The notes below the pieces were generated by a model. It saw only the letters and a list, made by a program, of their open reading frames with translations. It was not told the origin of the DNA and did not search any database. Position numbers and translations under genes: made by a program. A stretch of DNA of 7,869 nucleotides from the NCBI GenBank assembly GCA_030688205.1, contig JAUYIQ010000096.1, positions 1-7,869 on the forward strand, in the 5' to 3' direction. Below, one piece after another: positions 1-5,299 of the stretch (the first letter of the stretch is position 1; every line of letters begins with the position of its first letter). This stretch comes from Candidatus Curtissbacteria bacterium (GTDB taxonomy: Bacteria; Patescibacteriota; Microgenomatia; Curtissbacterales; GWA2-41-24).

Positions 1-157
1 GTAGACTACCAGGTTGATAGGCGGCAAGTGTAAAAATAGTAATATTTGTGTCCCGTGAGGGATGGTTAAATCGGCTTGAGGAGTTGGTCCAGAAGGACTA
101 ACTTCCAAACTGATTTTTCAGCTAAGCCGTACTAATAGATCGTTGTTACTCTCACTC
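1..157 (+). rRNA. rrl: 23S rRNA, 3' end (partial)
   Basis: The 3' end of a large-subunit rRNA gene that begins outside the window. GTTGATAGGC (13-22) and AGCTAAGCCGTACTAATAG (120-138) match the conserved end of bacterial 23S (E. coli GTTGATAGGC and AGCTAACCGGTACTAATGA). The 3' end is set near 157 by counting about 15 bases past the last conserved bases, as in E. coli, so it is uncertain by several bases. The stretch between the two blocks is 97 bases here against about 27 in E. coli or B. subtilis and can fold into three extra hairpins. The gene is followed by an intrinsic terminator at 191-215, not by 5S. Confidence 0.93.
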
Positions 158-190
158 TATACTGACGTCGAAGCGTAGTAAAGCTAATTT

Positions 191-215
191 AGCGCACTTT
201 TTTGTGCGCTTTTTT
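191..215 (+). terminator. Intrinsic terminator after 23S rRNA
   Basis: A perfect 7-bp stem AGCGCAC (191-197) / GTGCGCT (204-210) with a T6 loop is followed by TTTTT (211-215). It lies about 34 bases past the end of 23S and should end the rRNA transcript before the small gene and 5S. Confidence 0.9.
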
Positions 216-244
216 AGTGTTTAGCCTGAGAGATTATTGAGGGG

Positions 245-274
245 TTGACAAGCTAGCCTCGCGTGAGCTTAAAT
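245..274 (+). promoter_or_regulatory. Promoter of the small gene between 23S and 5S
   Basis: A consensus -35 TTGACA (245-250) is followed by a spacer of 18 and a weaker -10 TTAAAT (269-274). Transcription would start near 281. It lies just after the 23S terminator, so the next gene does not depend on rRNA read-through. Confidence 0.6.
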
Positions 275-282
275 ATATCCAG

Positions 283-317
283 AAAACACACGCAGATTAA
301 TCGGCGGGGTGTTTTTT
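283..317 (+). promoter_or_regulatory. 5' stem-loop with T tract, possible attenuator
   Basis: AAAACAC (283-289) pairs with GTGTTTT (309-315). CGC (291-293) pairs with GCG (304-306) above a small bulge, and the loop is 294-303. The right arm runs into a T6 tract (312-317), and the Shine-Dalgarno AAAGGA (318-323) follows directly. With transcription starting near 281, the hairpin would form the very 5' end of the mRNA. It could attenuate, stabilise the message or control ribosome access; the sequence does not decide which. Confidence 0.4.
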
Positions 318-329
318 AAAGGAAAAAAT

Positions 330-719
330 ATGGCTGTTAACGCCGAGGATTCACGTTTTAGTTACCCAGCGATTGCTGAAATAGAGAGAGATGAATCTGT
401 TGTAGATTCTCAAACAAGGGCAAGCAGAAGGTTGGCAAAAATAGCAGCGGTTCATATAAAAGATGCCGGCCTGTTTTATAAAGAACCTCCCGATAAAAGA
501 ATGCAAGGCATGTTGAATTTCTTTACAGAATGCATTGCTTTAGCTCGAGTTGAACGTCGAAATTATGTGGGCAGGCAGATATTTGGGAGTGTTGGGGCAT
601 TAATAGAACTTTTGCCATCTAGCGAAGGAGAATTGCTTGAACGGGTTTCCCAAAACTGGTTTGAGAAAGCATTTCCCGGAAGGCTTTCCCGTTGGCAAAG
701 AGAGTCCAAAAAAGCTTGA
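330..719 (+). CDS. Small hypothetical protein between 23S and 5S rRNA genes
   Basis: A 129-residue protein that I do not recognise. The ATG at 330 is chosen over the in-frame GTG at 309 because AAAGGA (318-323) lies 6 bases before it, while the GTG sits inside the 5' stem-loop. The protein is mainly helical and charged, with no signal peptide or clear membrane segment. It shares a sparse pattern with the product of 905-1282: Gly47 followed by two hydrophobic residues, Pro-Pro-Asp at 53-55, Arg-x-Ile-Phe at 82-85 and Leu-Leu-x-Ser soon after, so the two may be distant paralogues. It has its own promoter (245-274). Its stop codon TGA (717-719) lies inside the -35 box of the 5S promoter, so its transcription runs straight into 5S. 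Function unknown; the reading frame itself looks real from its start signals and composition. Confidence 0.7.
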   Translation: MAVNAEDSRFSYPAIAEIERDESVVDSQTRASRRLAKIAAVHIKDAGLFYKEPPDKRMQGMLNFFTECIALARVERRNYVGRQIFGSVGALIELLPSSEGELLERVSQNWFEKAFPGRLSRWQRESKKA

Positions 720-744
720 TTAACGTTTTGCTATCTGGTAAAAT
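716..744 (+). promoter_or_regulatory. Dedicated promoter of 5S rRNA
   Basis: TTGATT (716-721), a spacer of exactly 17, and TAAAAT (739-744) preceded by TGG, giving an extended -10. The 5S helix begins 6 bases after the -10 box, the expected distance to a transcription start. The -35 box overlaps the TGA stop (717-719) of the upstream gene. Confidence 0.75.
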
Positions 745-750
745 TTCCAG

Positions 751-866
751 GCTGGTGATTTGTGCGAGGTGGTCCCACTCCTTCCCATTCCGAACAGGGC
801 AGTGAAACGCTTCAGCGCCGACAATAGTTTCCGGGCAACTGGGTGCGAAAATAGGTCATTGCCAGC
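751..866 (+). rRNA. rrf: 5S rRNA
   Basis: The RNA of the large-subunit central protuberance. Conserved blocks are visible: GGTGGTCCCAC (768-778), CCGAAC (790-795), GTGAAACGC (802-810) and AGCGCCGA (814-821). The two ends form helix I: GCTGGTGAT (751-759) pairs with ATTGCCAGC (858-866), with two G-U wobbles. The length of about 116 bases fits bacterial 5S; mature ends may differ by a base or two. The gene lies about 590 bases after the end of 23S, with a terminator, a protein gene and its own promoter between, which is unlike the usual 16S-23S-5S transcript. Confidence 0.95.
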
Positions 867-877
867 ATTATCAAATT

Positions 878-902
878 AGCCTACGTAAATCGTAGGCTTT
901 TT
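878..902 (+). terminator. Intrinsic terminator after 5S rRNA
   Basis: A perfect 8-bp stem AGCCTACG (878-885) / CGTAGGCT (891-898) with loop TAAAT, followed by a T tract to 902. It begins 12 bases past the 5S helix. The TTG start proposed for the next gene (905) lies just beyond the T tract. Confidence 0.93.
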
Positions 903-904
903 GT

Positions 905-1282
905 TTGGAAAGCTGTCAATGCCCTGCGATTCTCACCCAGCAGAAATTTGTTGATTTTAATCTTCAAGATGTTACATTATTATTGGTTATGAAAGAAGCA
1001 GAAGACGGTTTTTTGGGTGATTTCCCGCCTGATGAAGCTTTGAGACGGCTCAGCCGCTTAAATAGGCTGTACTTAGAACGAAAAGATGAGCTGAACCCTT
1101 TTGGTCTTACTGTGGTTTCTCGTGCCATATTCGATTTATATTATTTGTTAAGATCTACTCCGTTTGCAGATGAAGCTAGAGAAATACTCTATATTCCCAA
1201 ACCGCAAGAAAGAGAGACTCCTGATAGTCCGAAAGAGACTGGTGTTGTGCGAGTTGTCTCATTTCCTGAGAGATCCAAATAA
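905..1282 (+). CDS. Small hypothetical protein downstream of 5S
   Basis: A 125-residue reading frame that I do not recognise, with an uncertain start. TTG 905 is the most upstream start in frame but is only weakly supported by an AGG 8 bases before. ATG 989 (residue 29) has no Shine-Dalgarno and would cut a hydrophobic segment (residues 23-28) that lines up with the protein at 330-719. A better-placed ATG at 919, behind GGAAAG (907-912), is in a different frame and stops at 952-954. Features shared with 330-719 are Gly35 with two hydrophobic residues, Pro-Pro-Asp at 41-43, Arg-Ala-Ile-Phe at 73-76 and Leu-Leu-x-Ser at 81-84. The C-terminal 30 residues are polar and rich in Pro, Glu and Lys. 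No clear promoter of its own is seen; it may depend on read-through or be a decaying copy. Confidence 0.5.
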   Translation: MESCQCPAILTQQKFVDFNLQDVTLLLVMKEAEDGFLGDFPPDEALRRLSRLNRLYLERKDELNPFGLTVVSRAIFDLYYLLRSTPFADEAREILYIPKPQERETPDSPKETGVVRVVSFPERSK

Positions 1283-1300
1283 ATCTTCTTGAAAGATAAT

Positions 1301-1329
1301 TTGTAGACTGTTGATGTTATTGTTATACT
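1301..1329 (+). promoter_or_regulatory. Extended -10 promoter of the proline-rich peptide gene
   Basis: TTGTAG (1301-1306), spacer of 17, and TATACT (1324-1329) preceded by TGT, an extended -10. The start of transcription would fall near 1336, only about 3 bases before the ATG at 1339, so the mRNA would have almost no leader. Confidence 0.65.
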
Positions 1330-1338
1330 GTCTGAGCA

Positions 1339-1542
1339 ATGATGGAAAGTTCTAAAGCTCCACAACCTGTTGTGCAAACACCAGCTGCAGCTACCCCTGA
1401 TATACAGAAACCAGAACCTATGCCGGTGGATCGTCAGCCTGTTGGTCCTAAACCCGCTGATCTGGTGACTCCGGCACAAACTGATTTTCCAAAACGCTCA
1501 ATTATCTCCAGACTTACCTTTGGCTTGATAGGTAAAAAGTAG
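1339..1542 (+). CDS. Short proline-rich hypothetical protein
   Basis: A 67-residue protein that I do not recognise. Residues 7-52 are rich in proline (about one residue in four), with Ala, Val, Gln and Asp, and are probably disordered. The last 17 residues are basic and hydrophobic (Pro-Lys-Arg, then Ile-Ile-Ser-Arg-Leu and Gly-Leu-Ile-Gly-Lys-Lys), perhaps an amphipathic helix that meets a membrane or a partner. There is no signal peptide and no full membrane span. The start is ATG 1339 or the adjacent ATG 1342. No Shine-Dalgarno is present, but the promoter at 1301-1329 would give a leaderless message, which fits. The proline-rich composition could also come from a chance frame, so the promoter is the main support. 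Confidence 0.5.
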   Translation: MMESSKAPQPVVQTPAAATPDIQKPEPMPVDRQPVGPKPADLVTPAQTDFPKRSIISRLTFGLIGKK

Positions 1543-1583
1543 ATACCAGACGGCTTTTTTTCTCCTAGACATCACTAAATTAC

Positions 1584-1612
1584 TTGACTTTCCAGGGCGA
1601 AATATATATACT
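1584..1612 (+). promoter_or_regulatory. Promoter of the 776-residue regulator gene
   Basis: TTGACT (1584-1589), spacer of 17, and TATACT (1607-1612). The predicted start near 1619 leaves a leader of about 17 bases before ATG 1636, with no Shine-Dalgarno in it. Confidence 0.75.
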
Positions 1613-1635
1613 ATCGGTCTTAACTGACTTTTATT

Positions 1636-3966
1636 ATGCAATCGGAAAGAATTACCGGACTAATTTCGAAAATCGATCGAGCTAAAGCTAACTTGATGTG
1701 GGCAAGAGAATCTGTGGGAACTCCTTCTTTAACTAAAGGAGTTGGTTCGCGTTTAAACCTTGCGGAAATTGATGATCCAGACAGACTTATAGATGCAACC
1801 TTAGAGGTTGCAAAAATCAGGGAGAGAATCGATCAAGCCTTACCTCGATTGGAGTCCAGGAGGGAAGGTTTTCTAAAAGCAGGGGAAAGATTAAATCTTC
1901 TTCGCGAGAAGGCAGATGCCGGTTTACTTACCCAAGAGGAATATGAACGTGTAGAGAATGTTCTGCTTGGGAGAAATCTTCCAAAAAAATCCGCGCCTGC
2001 TGAACTTCGAGAAGTACCATTGGTAGATTTGCCCAAAAATGCGGATCTTTCAAAAGAAAATGAACTTTTACCTGCTGTTCACATTGATTTAAACTCACAG
2101 GTTATTGCCGTAGACGGAAGGGTACATAAATTTCGTAAAGGGAGAGTGGGAGCATGGGAAGGATTCTTAAAACTTGCAAGACATGCTAATGAGTTTGTTG
2201 ATGGTAGGGAGCTTACAGAAGTTAGGAAAGCTTCGGGGGTAATTCAGGAGAGAAACGGTTCGCTAATCTATAGCTTGAGACAGGCTATAGAACCGGATCC
2301 CAAAAACCCGAACATAATTCTCACGGAGGGAACTAAACGGGCCAAATATAAGCTTAAGGCTCGGGTAGAAGCTGAGGGTCTTGTAGATTTCGATTTTGGA
2401 AGGGTAAAAGGTCTAAGAAGACAGGATCGGAAAATAATTGATTTTTTAAGGTGGACTTCTGCTGAGAGGCCATTGTCTGGAGAGGAGTTAAGTAGAGATA
2501 TTTACGGGTTTGGAGTTGATTTGGAGGCTGCAAAAAATCGGCTTTCTGTGCACCTCGGAGTTTTAAGGAAGAAGCTTTTGGAGTATGGTTATCAAATAGT
2601 TAATTTAAATCTCCATGGTTCCAAAAAGGGAGGACTTTATTATCTTTTGAAAGTTGATGAGACGTCTGTAACAGAGAGGGATCTTAAACTCGGAGAAGAG
2701 GAATCTGTGACAGAACCGGAGACAGCTGCGAGGCGAAGAGAGTATATCTGGAAGCATAATCCAGTTCAGCCTGACAGACTGGAGGCACTTGCATGGGTAA
2801 TTAATAATCCGGATGCTGATATTCGAGAAGTCCTTAAGCTTTTTGCTCCCTCGGAAAAGACCGGGAGAAGATTACCTGCTAACCAAGCCTGGATTGCGCT
2901 TGCAAATGCCAATAACTTTTTGCAATTAAGAGAAGCGAATGGTTTGATAACGGACTCGGAAAAACCATATTGGGAGAAGATGGAAGAGTTCCTGCGAAAC
3001 AAAAGGATTGAACCTTATAGAGGTTTCCGGGAATATCTTTATAGAAGATTTTATCCCAAGATTGAGATAGTTCAGGAACCAGAAGCTTCTCATGTCAGTG
3101 TTAAAGAGGCGGCGATTTTGGCAACCTTGTTTTATATTAGAAAAGATTTTTTGAAAGAGTCCGGCTTGGAACCAATACCAGAAGAAATTCCACTAAATTT
3201 ATGCGAAAAGTTGGAAGATTTGGAGAATGTGACCATCGAGGATTTGAATACTTCTCGAAGGGAGATTATACAGAAACTTTTGGATGCTAAAGGACTCGGT
3301 GTTTTGGATGATCTAATGAATAAAACGGAAGATCTTGATATCCAGTTGTTACTTTTGTATTTTTGGGATTACGAAGAAAGACAGGGTGAAGGCCTGCTTT
3401 TATCCTTGCTGGAAAGAGGGGATACTTTTTGGCAAAGCGATATGAGAGATGTTGTAGCAGTTTGGAAGGAGTGGCAAAAGACCGGATTTAAACAGAAAAG
3501 AGATTCTGTCGAGGATGTTTCGCCTGGTGCTCCAACATTGGGAGAAATTGCCAGTCATCCTTTAGTAAGAGGCGGTGTGACACCCGTTGCAGATGTTGTT
3601 TCCGCAAAACCTGTGCCTGCTTTAGAACAGCAAAGGGAGAAAGCGTCTGTACGAATGAGCGGGATAGAGAAACGTGATCCGGAGGTGCATACTAAAATCC
3701 AATTAATCTTAGATGAAATTGGGGAAAAGGGTATAACCGGACCGCTTAGAGGTAACCAATTAACGAGGTATTTCCATAATCTAACAAGATTTGATATGAG
3801 TAAATTACTTGAAAAAGGTCATGTTTTACCAGTTAGAGGAAATGATCATCATCCAATGTATACTATAGCAGATATTGCTCTCGCAGTTTATCTTAAAAGA
3901 AACAGGGATGGTCTTCCTTCAAGACAAATTTTTGAATTAAGAGCTATCATTAAGGCACTTCTCTAA
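1636..3966 (+). CDS. Large multi-domain putative transcription regulator (two OmpR/PhoB-like winged helices, MerR-like C-terminus)
   Basis: A 776-residue protein, not recognised as a named family. Residues 40-115 are helical and highly charged (possible coiled coil). Residues 148-242 fit an OmpR/PhoB C-terminal winged helix: a beta stretch ending in Val-Asp-Gly, a Leu-Ala-Arg-His helix, Arg-Glu-Leu, a Ser-Leu-Ile-Tyr-Ser-Leu-Arg recognition-helix pattern, then Pro-Asp-Pro-Lys and a final wing. Residues 252-340 look like a second one, with Gly-Glu-Glu-Leu-Ser and Ser-Val-His-Leu-Gly-Val-Leu-Arg-Lys-Lys (304-313) as its recognition helix. Residues 365-615 are helical and unassigned. Residues 625-670 are a loose linker. 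Residues 685-776 resemble a MerR-type helix-turn-helix (Leu-Glu-Lys-Gly-His-Val-Leu-Pro, then Tyr-Thr-Ile-Ala-Asp-Ile). No receiver or kinase domain is visible. It has its own strong promoter and a leader without Shine-Dalgarno. The domain calls are pattern reading and need a profile search. Confidence 0.8.
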   Translation: MQSERITGLISKIDRAKANLMWARESVGTPSLTKGVGSRLNLAEIDDPDRLIDATLEVAKIRERIDQALPRLESRREGFLKAGERLNLLREKADAGLLTQEEYERVENVLLGRNLPKKSAPAELREVPLVDLPKNADLSKENELLPAVHIDLNSQVIAVDGRVHKFRKGRVGAWEGFLKLARHANEFVDGRELTEVRKASGVIQERNGSLIYSLRQAIEPDPKNPNIILTEGTKRAKYKLKARVEAEGLVDFDFGRVKGLRRQDRKIIDFLRWTSAERPLSGEELSRDIYGFGVDLEAAKNRLSVHLGVLRKKLLEYGYQIVNLNLHGSKKGGLYYLLKVDETSVTERDLKLGEEESVTEPETAARRREYIWKHNPVQPDRLEALAWVINNPDADIREVLKLFAPSEKTGRRLPANQAWIALANANNFLQLREANGLITDSEKPYWEKMEEFLRNKRIEPYRGFREYLYRRFYPKIEIVQEPEASHVSVKEAAILATLFYIRKDFLKESGLEPIPEEIPLNLCEKLEDLENVTIEDLNTSRREIIQKLLDAKGLGVLDDLMNKTEDLDIQLLLLYFWDYEERQGEGLLLSLLERGDTFWQSDMRDVVAVWKEWQKTGFKQKRDSVEDVSPGAPTLGEIASHPLVRGGVTPVADVVSAKPVPALEQQREKASVRMSGIEKRDPEVHTKIQLILDEIGEKGITGPLRGNQLTRYFHNLTRFDMSKLLEKGHVLPVRGNDHHPMYTIADIALAVYLKRNRDGLPSRQIFELRAIIKALL

Positions 3967-3969
3967 AAC

Positions 3970-3998
3970 TTTTCTTATTTTTCAAAACCTGATATACT
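3970..3998 (+). promoter_or_regulatory. Promoter of the S1-radA-PIN operon
   Basis: A good extended -10, TGA then TATACT (3993-3998), lies just past the stop of the regulator gene. The -35 at 17 bases is poor (TTTTCT, 3970-3975), which is usual for extended -10 promoters. The start would be near 4005. A small dyad ATTTC/GAAAT follows at 4016-4030. Confidence 0.5.
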
Positions 3999-4038
3999 TC
4001 CGTAAGCAAATTGGTATTTCGATTTGAAATTTAAGAAC

Positions 4039-4083
4039 AAGGAAGTGGTTATGTCTGACACAAACAAAATCTTCAAAGTTTAA
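4039..4083 (+). other. Strong ribosome site and short frame (10 codons) before the S1 gene
   Basis: AAGGAAG (4039-4045) sits 5 bases before ATG 4051, the best ribosome binding site in the window. That frame has only 10 codons and ends at TAA (4081-4083). The S1 frame is shifted by +1 and is open through this stretch back to a stop at 4025-4027. Either this is a leader peptide, or it is the true S1 start separated by a one-base shift (sequence error, mutation or programmed +1 frameshift). Confidence 0.5.
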
Positions 4084-4099
4084 TTCACCTAGTAATTCA

Positions 4100-5233
4100 A
4101 TGTCGATGGAGGCCTTATTGGCTTCAAACGACTACAAGATGCCAACGCTGAAACGTGGGCAGGAAGTAGAAGGCAAAGTTATTTCTGCAACCCATACCGA
4201 GATTTTAGTTGATGTGGGAGGAAAATCAGAAGGGATTATAACCGGACGGGAACTTTCTGCAAGCCGTGATATAGCTTCGAAACTGGCTGTTGGGGACCTT
4301 GTTAATGTCAATGTTGTTTATCAGGAAAATGATGCAGGGCAAGTTGTATTGTCTCTGAGAAAATTATCCGGAGAAAAGCGTTGGGAAGACCTTGCCGAGA
4401 AACAGAAAGAGGGTTCAGAGGTTGAAGTGTTGGCGCAGGAGGCAAACCGTGGCGGGATAATTTGTGAATGGTTCGGATTGCGCGGATTCTTGCCTGCTTC
4501 GCAGCTTTCCAAAACACCTTCCAAGTTGGAAGATTTGGTCGGTAAATATCTTTCTGTTCGAATAATAGAAGTAGATAGGGCTACAAATAGGCTTATTTTT
4601 TCCCAAAAGATGCCGGGGAAGAAAGATCTTGGTGATTTGATAAAGCTGCTTGCCAAGGTTAAGATTGGGGAGAAATTTGAGGGAATAGTAAGTGCGGTTT
4701 TGCCATTTGGGATATTTGTGGAGATCAATTTAGATGGTACAAAGGGTACAAGAGGATCAAAGGGGGCAAAGGTAGAAACATCTGATTCTTCTGACTCATC
4801 TGTACCATCTGTCACATCTAAGCTGGAAGGCCTGGTTCACATATCCGAAATATCATGGGAGAAAGTTGACGATCCCGGAAAAATATTCAAAGTCGGCGAT
4901 AGTGTAAGTGTTGTCGTAATTGCCAAAGATACAACAACCGGAAGGCTGAATTTAAGCATTAAACAGCTCCTTCAGGATCCATTTGTCGAAGCCTCAAAGA
5001 ATTATTCAAAAGAGCAAAAGGTTCGTGGCAAAATATCCAAAGTTACACCGTACGGAGTTTTTGTGAATCTCTCTGAAGGCGTAGAGGGACTTATTCATAT
5101 TTCAAAAATACCACCCAATGTTGAATACAACTCCGGCCAGGAAATAGACTGCGAAATAGAAGCTGTTGATACGGCTAGCCGAAAGATTTCGCTTGTGCCG
5201 ATAGTTACAGAGAAACCAATTTTGTATAGGTAG
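4100..5233 (+). CDS. rpsA: S1 RNA-binding domain protein (ribosomal protein S1-like)
   Basis: A protein with four S1 (OB-fold) RNA-binding domains, likely ribosomal protein S1, which helps load mRNA on the 30S subunit. The domains are at residues 20-88 (Gly-x-Val-Glu-Gly-Lys-Val start), 104-170, 190-288 and 306-367. The last two have the classical Phe-Gly-Ile-Phe-Val / Tyr-Gly-Val-Phe-Val and Gly-Leu-Val/Ile-His-Ile-Ser motifs. Four domains is usual outside Proteobacteria, where six is common. The third domain has a 30-residue insert (212-241) made of Gly-Thr-Lys-like and Ser-rich triplets, encoded by 9-base repeats. ATG 4100 lacks a Shine-Dalgarno; ATG 4106 is another option. The strong site belongs to ATG 4051 in another frame, so the true N-terminus may be longer by about 16 residues (Lys- and Ser-rich). 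It probably shares a transcript with radA, 66 bases on. Confidence 0.88.
   Translation: MSMEALLASNDYKMPTLKRGQEVEGKVISATHTEILVDVGGKSEGIITGRELSASRDIASKLAVGDLVNVNVVYQENDAGQVVLSLRKLSGEKRWEDLAEKQKEGSEVEVLAQEANRGGIICEWFGLRGFLPASQLSKTPSKLEDLVGKYLSVRIIEVDRATNRLIFSQKMPGKKDLGDLIKLLAKVKIGEKFEGIVSAVLPFGIFVEINLDGTKGTRGSKGAKVETSDSSDSSVPSVTSKLEGLVHISEISWEKVDDPGKIFKVGDSVSVVVIAKDTTTGRLNLSIKQLLQDPFVEASKNYSKEQKVRGKISKVTPYGVFVNLSEGVEGLIHISKIPPNVEYNSGQEIDCEIEAVDTASRKISLVPIVTEKPILYR
4736..4823 (+). repeat. Nonamer tandem repeats in inverted arrangement inside the S1 gene
   Basis: Four 9-base units of the GGTACAAAG type (4736-4771) are followed by a 7-base link and then five units of the CATCTGTAC type (4779-4823). 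The two arrays point in opposite senses: AGATGGTACA (4732-4741) is the exact reverse complement of TGTACCATCT (4801-4810). The unit is a multiple of three and in phase with the codons, so the frame is kept. The array makes up nearly all of the insert in the third S1 domain. Confidence 0.85.
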
Positions 5234-5236
5234 ATA

Positions 5237-5296
5237 GTTGCCAGAGTCCAGAGACCAGAAGTTGTTTGGGCGTCTGGTCCCTGGTAACTGGAAACT
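5237..5296 (+). repeat. Heptamer repeats forming a long hairpin in the S1-radA gap
   Basis: Three 7-base units of the CCAGAGT type (5241-5261) and three of the CTGGTCC type (5274-5294) face each other. Paired arms start with AGTT at 5237 and end with AACT at 5286-5289; one extra heptamer bulges on the left arm. The arrays fill almost the whole 66-base gap. The weak radA ribosome site GGAA (5290-5293) lies in the last unit, so the RNA fold could affect radA translation. Confidence 0.8.
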
Positions 5297-5299
5297 ATA

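Noticed and set aside
249..271. Operator between the -35 and -10 boxes (AAGCT ... AGCTT)
   Set aside because: Only about five base pairs match at the ends and the centre does not pair, so chance is a sufficient explanation.
717..719. UGA recoded as an amino acid, as in some CPR lineages
   Set aside because: The only TGA stop of a called gene is followed directly by the 5S promoter, and the called frames show no need for internal TGA codons.
1189..1479. Open frames on the minus strand opposite the genes (also at 1833-2036, 4321-4815, 5488-5760, 6737-7339)
   Set aside because: They lie opposite well-supported genes, lack ribosome sites and promoters, and have no recognisable protein features.
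1520..1561. Terminator after the proline-rich peptide gene
   Set aside because: There is a T7 run (1555-1561), but no stem lies directly before it; the TTACCT/AGGTAA pair is too far upstream and too weak.
5237..5296. CRISPR-like array
   Set aside because: Units of 7 bases without spacers, in opposed orientation, do not fit a CRISPR array; no cas gene is present.
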